NCBI RefSeq assembly: GCF_029626025.1
Contig: NZ_JARUBF010000001.1
Location: 1,860,001 to 1,924,000, forward strand
Direction: 5' to 3'
Source of the DNA: Solwaraspora sp. WMMD406
GTDB lineage: Bacteria; Actinomycetota; Actinomycetes; Mycobacteriales; Micromonosporaceae
Length of the DNA stretch: 64,000 bases
Within the stretch, counting starts at the first letter, position 1. Every line of letters begins with the position of its first letter. The translations under genes were made by a program, and so were the position numbers. Positions 58,344-64,000 of the stretch are shown here, one piece after another. The notes beneath the pieces were generated by a model that worked only from the letters and a program-made list of their open reading frames with translations, had not been told where the DNA came from and made no database searches.

Positions 58344-59224
58344 GACCCCGCGCCGTCCATGGCCTGTTCCTGCTGGCCGAGGTCACGTGGGGTGTCGCCG
58401 GTCGCGGTGATCCCGCCGGAGCACGTCGCCTGCGGCTCGACGGTGGCATTCTGCCGCAGCGCGCGGATGAACTCGTCGACGCGCGGATCGCCCGCGTCGT
58501 CGACGGCCAACTGGAAGCCCCAGGCCTGCAACGAGATCGGTGACTCCAAGCCCTCGTACGGGCTCATCATCGTGTATTCGTTGCCGCGTACCTTGCTGGC
58601 CAGCGTCTCCACCTGGTCGGCCGGCAGATCGTCGCGATAGGTCACCCAGACCGCGCCGTGCTCCATGCTGTGCACCGCGTGCTCGTCGGCGATCGGTGCC
58701 GGGTAGACGTCACCCATGCAGTTCTGCCAGTTGGGGTTGTGGCTGCTGCCGACGGGCGGCTGAATCTCGTACTCCAGCGGACCCCACTCGTGGGACTGCT
58801 TGCCGGCCATCGGCTGCAGCGCGGCCGGGTTGGACTCCCGGTAGTTGACCAGCCCCTCGATGTCGGCGGCGCGATCCTGCCAGGAGCGGGCACCCTGGGA
58901 CACGGCGTACGCGCCGTACCCGATGATGCCGGTGGCCAGCACCCCGACCGCGACCATCAGCGCGATCGGACCCCAGTTGCGCTCCTGGGTGACCTTGACC
59001 GGTTTGACCGGCTTGCGCGGACCTTTGCCGCCCTTGCCCGCCGGACCCCCCGGCCGGCCGCCGGCCGGCTTGCCGCCGCCGCTGGCCTTCCCGGCCGAGG
59101 ACTTCGCGGCCGTCGGCTTGCCGCCGGCGCCTGGATCGGCCTTGGGCTTGCCACCGGCCGCCGGCTTGCCGGTGCTGACCACGGAGGGACGGCGGTTGTC
59201 GCCACCCTGGGTGCTGATGCTCAT
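58340..59224 (-). CDS. DUF3105 membrane-anchored protein
   Basis: A 294-aa protein: a Gly/Lys/Pro-rich cytoplasmic N-terminus (1-80), one membrane helix (WGPIALMVAVGVLATGIIGY) and an external DUF3105 domain (HEWGPLEYEIQPPVGSSHNP, EHAVHSMEHGAVWVTYR) with conserved His residues that may bind metal. ATG at 59224. It leads the operon with DUF305 and is divergent from argS. Confidence 0.82.
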   Translation of the reverse strand: MSISTQGGDNRRPSVVSTGKPAAGGKPKADPGAGGKPTAAKSSAGKASGGGKPAGGRPGGPAGKGGKGPRKPVKPVKVTQERNWGPIALMVAVGVLATGIIGYGAYAVSQGARSWQDRAADIEGLVNYRESNPAALQPMAGKQSHEWGPLEYEIQPPVGSSHNPNWQNCMGDVYPAPIADEHAVHSMEHGAVWVTYRDDLPADQVETLASKVRGNEYTMMSPYEGLESPISLQAWGFQLAVDDAGDPRVDEFIRALRQNATVEPQATCSGGITATGDTPRDLGQQEQAMDGAGS

Positions 59225-59327
59225 GGTGTGGTGCCTCGTCAGGTCGGTCGGTCATGGGGGCGGGGCGGCACTGGAGCAGGTCGGGTCGCCGCCGAGTCAC
59301 CGAGTCTACCCCCGGTAACATGCTTTG

Positions 59328-60992
59328 GTGACTCCCGCCAATCTCGCCGAGATCGTCCGCGCCGCGGCCCGGTCGGTCTTCGTCGACCGTGACCTCGATC
59401 TATCTCTGCTCCCCGACGCGGTCACCGTCGAGCGTCCCCGCAACCCGGAGCACGGCGACTACGCCGCCAACCTGGCGCTGCAGTTGGCCAAGCGCGTCGG
59501 CACGCCGCCACGCGAGCTGGCCGCCGCGCTGGCCGCCGCGCTCAGCGCGGCCGACGGGATCAGCTCGGTGGAGATCGCCGGACCCGGCTTTCTGAACATC
59601 CGGCTCGACTCGGCCGCCGCCGGGGCGCTGGCCCGCACCGTGGTCCAGGCCGGCCGCGCGTACGGGCACAGCACCCACCTGGCCGGTCAGCGGCTCAACC
59701 TGGAGTTCGTCTCGGCCAACCCGACCGGACCGGTGCACATCGGCGGTAGCCGGTGGGCCGCCGTCGGTGACTCGTTGGCCCGGATCCTGCGGGCCGCCGG
59801 TGCCGACGTCGGCACCGAGTACTACGTCAACGACGCCGGTGCCCAGATCGACCGGTTCGCCAACTCGTTGCTGGCCGCCGTCCGGGGCGAGCCCACGCCG
59901 GCCGACGGCTACGCCGGGGCGTACATCGCCGACATCGCCGGCGTCATCGCCGGCAAGCACCCACAGGTACGCGACCTCGACGACGACGCCGCCTGGGAGC
60001 TGTTCCGGGTCGAAGGCGTGGCGCTGATGCTCGACGAGATCAAGTCGTCGATGGCCGCCTTCGGCACCCACTTCGACACGTTCTTCCACGAGAAGGACCT
60101 GCATTCCCGGGGTGAGTTGGACCACGCCCTGACCCGGCTGCGCGACCAGGGTCGGGTCGTCGAGCGCGACGGTGCCGCCTGGCTGCGGACCACCGACTTC
60201 GGTGACGACAAGGACCGGGTGCTGCGCAAGTCCAGCGGCGAGTGGACCTACTTCGCCGCCGACTGCGCCTACTACCTGGACAAGCGGGAGCGCGGCTTCG
60301 AGCGGATCGTGATGATGCTCGGCGCCGACCACCACGGCTACATCGGCCGGCTGCGCGCGATGGCCGCCTGCTTCGGCGACGACCCGGACGTGACGCTGGA
60401 GATCCTGATCGGGCAGATGGTCAACCTGGTGCGGGAGGGGGCGCCGGTACGGATGTCGAAGCGGGCCGGCACCGTGGTCACGCTGGAGGACCTGGTCGAG
60501 GCGATCGGCGTCGACGCGGCCCGGTACGCGCTGGCCCGCTACTCGTCCGACTCGCCGATCGACATCGACGTGGAACGCTGGACCCGGGCCAAGAACGACA
60601 ACCCGGTCTTCTACGTGCAGTACGTCGCCGCCCGGACCGCGAACGTCGCCCGCAACGCCGCTGATGTCGGCCTGCACCGGGGCGAGCCCGAGGCGTTCCG
60701 CCCCGAGCTGCTCGACCACGACAAGGAGAACGAGCTGCTCAAGGCGATCGGGGAGTTCCCCGGCGTGGTCGCCTCCGCTGCCGAGCTGCGGGAGCCGCAC
60801 CGGATCGCCCGCTACCTGGAGGAGCTGGCCGGGGCGTACCACCGGTTCTACGACAAGTGCCGGATCATGCCGCTCGGCGACGAGGAGATCACCGACCGGC
60901 ACCGGGCCCGGCTGTGGCTCAACGACGCCACTCGTACGGTGATCGTCAACGGCCTGGACCTGCTCGGCGTCTCCGCGCCCGAGCGGATGTGA
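59328..60992 (+). CDS. argS: Arginyl-tRNA synthetase
   Basis: A 554-aa class I synthetase charging tRNA-Arg. The N-terminal Add1 domain ends near 90, the HIGH-type motif is [10 protein letters not shown], the KMSK-type motif VRMSKRAG, and the C-terminal DALR anticodon domain begins about 430. GTG at 59328 gives [10 protein letters not shown]; the TTG just before it is less likely. It opens the argS-lysA-hom-thrC block. Confidence 0.96.
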   Translation: MTPANLAEIVRAAARSVFVDRDLDLSLLPDAVTVERPRNPEHGDYAANLALQLAKRVGTPPRELAAALAAALSAADGISSVEIAGPGFLNIRLDSAAAGALARTVVQAGRAYGHSTHLAGQRLNLEFVSANPTGPVHIGGSRWAAVGDSLARILRAAGADVGTEYYVNDAGAQIDRFANSLLAAVRGEPTPADGYAGAYIADIAGVIAGKHPQVRDLDDDAAWELFRVEGVALMLDEIKSSMAAFGTHFDTFFHEKDLHSRGELDHALTRLRDQGRVVERDGAAWLRTTDFGDDKDRVLRKSSGEWTYFAADCAYYLDKRERGFERIVMMLGADHHGYIGRLRAMAACFGDDPDVTLEILIGQMVNLVREGAPVRMSKRAGTVVTLEDLVEAIGVDAARYALARYSSDSPIDIDVERWTRAKNDNPVFYVQYVAARTANVARNAADVGLHRGEPEAFRPELLDHDKENELLKAIGEFPGVVASAAELREPHRIARYLEELAGAYHRFYDKCRIMPLGDEEITDRHRARLWLNDATRTVIVNGLDLLGVSAPERM

Positions 60993-61074
60993 CCGATGTC
61001 ATCCGGTAGGCGCGAGCAGCCGATCCGGTCCACCCCCGCAGGACCTGACCATGATCGACGAAGGACGGTAGCGC

Positions 61075-62460
61075 GTGCGCGCACACGAAGCCGGGGCACT
61101 GCACGGTGACCTGGGCAGCCGAGGACCCGGCTGGCTGCGTACCCCGGAGGACGTCAACGCCCTGCTGCCGCAGCTGTGGCCACGGACGGTGACCCGGTCG
61201 GCCGCCGGTGCGCTGACCATCGGCGGCCGGGACGTGCGGGAGCTGGCCGCCGAGTACGGCACCCCGGCATACCTGCTCGACGAGGCCGACCTCCGGGCCC
61301 GCTGCCGCGACTTCCGGGCCGCGTTCGCCGACCACGACGTCTACTACGCCGGCAAGGCGTTCCTCTGCCGGGCGGTGGTGCGCATGGTCGCCGAAGAGGG
61401 CCTGCACCTCGACGTCTGCACCGGCGGTGAACTGGCCGTCGCCCTGTCGGCCGGGATGCCACCGGAGCGGATCGGGTTCCACGGCAACAACAAGAGCGCC
61501 GCCGAACTGACCCGGGCACTCGACGCGGGCGTGGGCCGGATCATCGTCGACTCGTTCGACGAGATCGCCCGGCTGACCGAGCTGGCCCGGACCCGCGGTG
61601 TACGGCCGAAGGTGCTGATTCGGGTCACCGTCGGGGTGGAGGCGCACACCCACGAGTTCATCGCCACCGCCCACGAGGACCAGAAGTTCGGCTTCTCGCT
61701 GGCCGGCGGTGCCGCCTTCGACGCCGCCGCCCGGATCCTGGACGACGGTGTGCTGGAGCTGCGTGGCCTGCACTCGCACATCGGCTCGCAGATCTTCGAC
61801 ACCAGCGGGTTCGAGGTGTCCGCGCGGCGGGTGCTGGCCTTGCAGGCGCAGATCCGCGACGCGCGCGCCGTCGAGCTGCCCGAACTCGACCTCGGCGGCG
61901 GCTTCGGCATCGCGTACACCAGCCAGGACGACCCGGCGCCCGCACACGACCTGGCCAAGCGGATCAACAAGATCGTCGACAGCGAGTGCGACGCGCTCAA
62001 GCTTGCCGTACCGCACCTGTCGATCGAGCCCGGCCGGGCCATCGTCGGCCCGGCCGTGGTCACCCTCTACGAGGTCGGCACGGTCAAGGACGTCGACGGC
62101 ATCCGCAGCTATGTCAGCGTTGACGGGGGGATGAGCGACAACATCCGTACCGCGCTCTACGACGCCTCCTATTCCGCCACCGTGGCCTCCCGGTCGTCCA
62201 CGGCGCCGCCGGTCCTGGCCCGCGTGGTGGGAAAGCACTGTGAGTCCGGGGACATCGTGGTGAAGGATGAATTCCTGCCCGCCGACGTGCAGCCAGGAGA
62301 TCTTCTCGCGGTACCCGGTACGGGGGCGTACTGCCGGAGCATGGCGAGCAACTACAACCACGTGCCCCGGCCGCCGGTCGTCGCGGTCCGCGACGGTGTC
62401 GCCCGGTTGATCGTCCGCCGGGAGACCGAGGACGATCTGCTGGCCTTGGACGTGGGTTGA
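61075..62460 (+). CDS. lysA: Diaminopimelate decarboxylase
   Basis: A 461-aa PLP enzyme for the last step of lysine synthesis. PLP lysine is in VYYAGKAFL (K94), the phosphate site in GGGFG, and HSHIGSQI and the C-terminal CESGD (with the catalytic Cys) are typical of LysA. GTG at 61075 is the start. It precedes hom, as in other actinomycetes. Confidence 0.95.
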   Translation: MRAHEAGALHGDLGSRGPGWLRTPEDVNALLPQLWPRTVTRSAAGALTIGGRDVRELAAEYGTPAYLLDEADLRARCRDFRAAFADHDVYYAGKAFLCRAVVRMVAEEGLHLDVCTGGELAVALSAGMPPERIGFHGNNKSAAELTRALDAGVGRIIVDSFDEIARLTELARTRGVRPKVLIRVTVGVEAHTHEFIATAHEDQKFGFSLAGGAAFDAAARILDDGVLELRGLHSHIGSQIFDTSGFEVSARRVLALQAQIRDARAVELPELDLGGGFGIAYTSQDDPAPAHDLAKRINKIVDSECDALKLAVPHLSIEPGRAIVGPAVVTLYEVGTVKDVDGIRSYVSVDGGMSDNIRTALYDASYSATVASRSSTAPPVLARVVGKHCESGDIVVKDEFLPADVQPGDLLAVPGTGAYCRSMASNYNHVPRPPVVAVRDGVARLIVRRETEDDLLALDVG

Positions 62461-62494
62461 CGCTTGTCAGAACCGGGCGTACGGGTCGGTCGGC

Positions 62495-62540
62495 GGCTTG
62501 GACGTGGGAGAGCGCGCGGCTTGGACGTTGGAGAGCGCGC
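62495..62540. repeat. Two 23-bp tandem repeats
   Basis: 62495-62517 and 62518-62540 differ at one base (GGCTTGGACGTG versus GGCTTGGACGTT). They lie between lysA and hom; the lysA 3' end (CCTTGGACGTGGGTTGA) has a similar core. Confidence 0.85.
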
Positions 62541-62566
62541 GGGCGCGATCGTGATGTGGAGTGAGC

Positions 62567-63871
62567 ATGGGTAAGCCGGTACGACTGGCGTTGCTGGGCT
62601 GCGGCACGGTCGGCTCCGAGGTGGTGCGGCTGCTGCACGCGCAGTCGACCGACCTGGCCGCCCGGGTCGGAGCGCCGATCGAGATCGCCGGTATCGCGGT
62701 CCGTCGGCCCAACCGGACCCGCGGTGACCTGCCGGTCGACCCGGCGCTGTTCACCACCGACGCGCTCGGGCTGATCAAACGGGACGACGTCGACGTGGTC
62801 GTCGAGGTGGTCGGCGGGATCGAACCGGCCCGTACCTGGCTTGTCGAGGCGCTGCGGTCCGGCAAGAGCGCGGTCACCGCCAACAAGTCCCTGCTCGCCG
62901 AGGACGGCGGCACCCTGCACGACGCCGCCGCCGAAGGCGGCGCGGACCTCTACTACGAGGCGTCGGTCGCCGGTGCCATCCCGCTGCTGCGCCCGCTGCG
63001 GGAGTCCCTGCACGGCGATTCGATCACGCGGGTCACCGGCATCGTCAACGGCACCACCAACTTCATCCTCTCCGCCATGGACACCACCGGGGCCGGGTTC
63101 GCCGAGGCGTTGGCGGAAGCCACCGAGCTCGGGTACGCCGAGGCCGATCCGACCGCCGACGTGGAAGGCTTCGACGGCGCCGCCAAGGCCGCAATTCTCG
63201 CCTCACTGGCCTTCCACACCCGGGTCGGTGCCGCCGACGTGCACCGGGAAGGCATCACCGAGGTGAGCGCCGCCGACATGGCCAGCGCCAAGGCGATGGG
63301 GGCCACCATCAAGCTGCTCTGCATCGCCGAACGTGGCCTGGGCGCGGCCGGCACCGAATCGGTCAGCGTCCGGGTCCACCCGGCGATGATTCCCCGTACC
63401 CACCCGCTGGCCAGCGTCGGCGACGCGTTCAACGCGGTCTTCGTCGAGGCGGTCGCCGCCGGGCAGTTGATGTTCTACGGCCGGGGAGCCGGCGGCGCGC
63501 CGACCGCCAGCGCGGTCCTCGGCGACATCGTCGCCGTCGCCCGAAACCGCCTCGCGGGGGTACGCGCGGCGAGCGAGTCGGTCTACGCCGATCTGCCGAT
63601 CCGGCCGATGGGTGAGGCGATCACCCGCTACCACATCAGCCTCGACGTGGCCGACCGCGCCGGGGTGCTGGCCGCTGTCGCCGGGGTCTTCGCCCGGCAC
63701 GACGTCTCGATCGCCACGGTGCGCCAGTCCGGCCGGGACGCCGACGCCAGCCTGGTGATCGTCACCCACCGGGCACCGGACGCCGCGCTCGCCGCCACCG
63801 TCGAGGAACTGCGCGGCTTGGACATCGTCCGCTCCATCGCCAGCGTGCTGCGGGTCGAAGGTGGCCAGTAG
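62567..63871 (+). CDS. hom: Homoserine dehydrogenase
   Basis: A 434-aa NAD(P)-dependent enzyme making homoserine for threonine and methionine. NAD-binding motif LLGCGTVGSEV at 8-18, catalytic region GIVNGTTNFILSAM, ELGYAEADPTADVEGFD, and a C-terminal ACT regulatory domain (about 350-430). ATG at 62567 has GGAG at 5 bases. Confidence 0.95.
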   Translation: MGKPVRLALLGCGTVGSEVVRLLHAQSTDLAARVGAPIEIAGIAVRRPNRTRGDLPVDPALFTTDALGLIKRDDVDVVVEVVGGIEPARTWLVEALRSGKSAVTANKSLLAEDGGTLHDAAAEGGADLYYEASVAGAIPLLRPLRESLHGDSITRVTGIVNGTTNFILSAMDTTGAGFAEALAEATELGYAEADPTADVEGFDGAAKAAILASLAFHTRVGAADVHREGITEVSAADMASAKAMGATIKLLCIAERGLGAAGTESVSVRVHPAMIPRTHPLASVGDAFNAVFVEAVAAGQLMFYGRGAGGAPTASAVLGDIVAVARNRLAGVRAASESVYADLPIRPMGEAITRYHISLDVADRAGVLAAVAGVFARHDVSIATVRQSGRDADASLVIVTHRAPDAALAATVEELRGLDIVRSIASVLRVEGGQ

Positions 63872-63964
63872 CTGCCCGTACCCGAACCGTGGGGTGCGGA
63901 GCCTGCCGTACCCGGCGCACCGGGACGGCCGGTACGCTGGGCGCGCTCACCCGAGGAGGTCGTC

Positions 63965-64000
63965 ATGTGGCGTGGCTTGATCGAGGCGTACCGGGACCGG
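63965..64000 (+). CDS. thrC: Threonine synthase, N-terminal fragment
   Basis: Starts MWRGLIEAYRDR at the window edge, which is the usual N-terminus of actinomycete ThrC. GAGGAGG stands 8 bases upstream. It follows hom as expected in the hom-thrC-thrB order. Only 12 codons are visible. Confidence 0.85.
   Translation, partial: MWRGLIEAYRDR

Overview
The window is high-GC actinomycete chromosome, most likely from the Micromonosporaceae (inference). Supporting signs are GTG/TTG starts with GGAGG-type ribosome sites, paired XRE-DUF5753/DUF397 genes, a SARP regulator, an FxLD lanthipeptide locus, LPXTG-type anchoring and a housekeeping block argS-lysA-hom-thrC at the right end.

Layout. 0-6 kb: gene fragments, a HAD phosphatase-like gene, an XRE/DUF397 pair, a Uma2-family protein and a GH67 alpha-glucuronidase. 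6-7 kb: two small membrane proteins. 7.2-19.8 kb: a zinc-starvation locus. Five Zur-like boxes stand before an alternative rpmF plus a COG0523 GTPase, two secreted choice-of-anchor M (CAM) proteins, an anchored-repeat zinc ABC transporter (substrate-binding protein with a CAM insert, membrane-anchored CAM protein, ATPase, permease), a CAM/WxL-like protein with a DUF916 partner and an LPRTG-anchored double-CAM protein, and a type B L31 gene. A His-rich protein gene lies between the last two. 19.8-28 kb: a sensory-rhodopsin-transducer-like gene, an NCS1 transporter remnant, then a glycosyltransferase/methyltransferase/epimerase cluster with a cytochrome-b561-type molybdopterin oxidoreductase. 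Its two divergent promoters carry the same four-part 11-bp operator. 28-32 kb: catalase, DoxX and a CE15 glucuronoyl esterase with CBM2. 32.4-39 kb: a TPR-CHAT protease-like protein divergent from a subtilase-sigma factor-small protein operon, then secreted/PASTA proteins.

39.7-52.7 kb: an FxLD class I lanthipeptide locus transcribed leftward (precursor, LanB, LanC, LanB-C/PIMT fusion). A TPR-like gene behind it is cut near its 3' end by an IS4-family element with a 10-bp target duplication. To the right is an XRE regulator broken by an 8-bp tandem duplication, its DUF397 partner and an HTH-TPR regulator. 53-57.5 kb: an HTH-alkyltransferase-like protein, tRNA-Arg(CCG), a possible domesticated transposase relative, a small secreted protein and a SARP regulator. 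57.6-64 kb: DUF305 and DUF3105 proteins, then argS, lysA, hom and the start of thrC.

How it works together. The clearest multi-gene system is the Zur-boxed zinc locus. Zinc-dependent ribosomal proteins would be swapped, a zinc GTPase made, and an ABC importer supplied by a set of wall- or membrane-anchored CAM domains that share an HxHxNW motif, plausibly a surface zinc relay. GH67 and CE15 would act on glucuronoxylan side chains. All functional statements are from reading the sequence and family knowledge; nothing was searched or computed.
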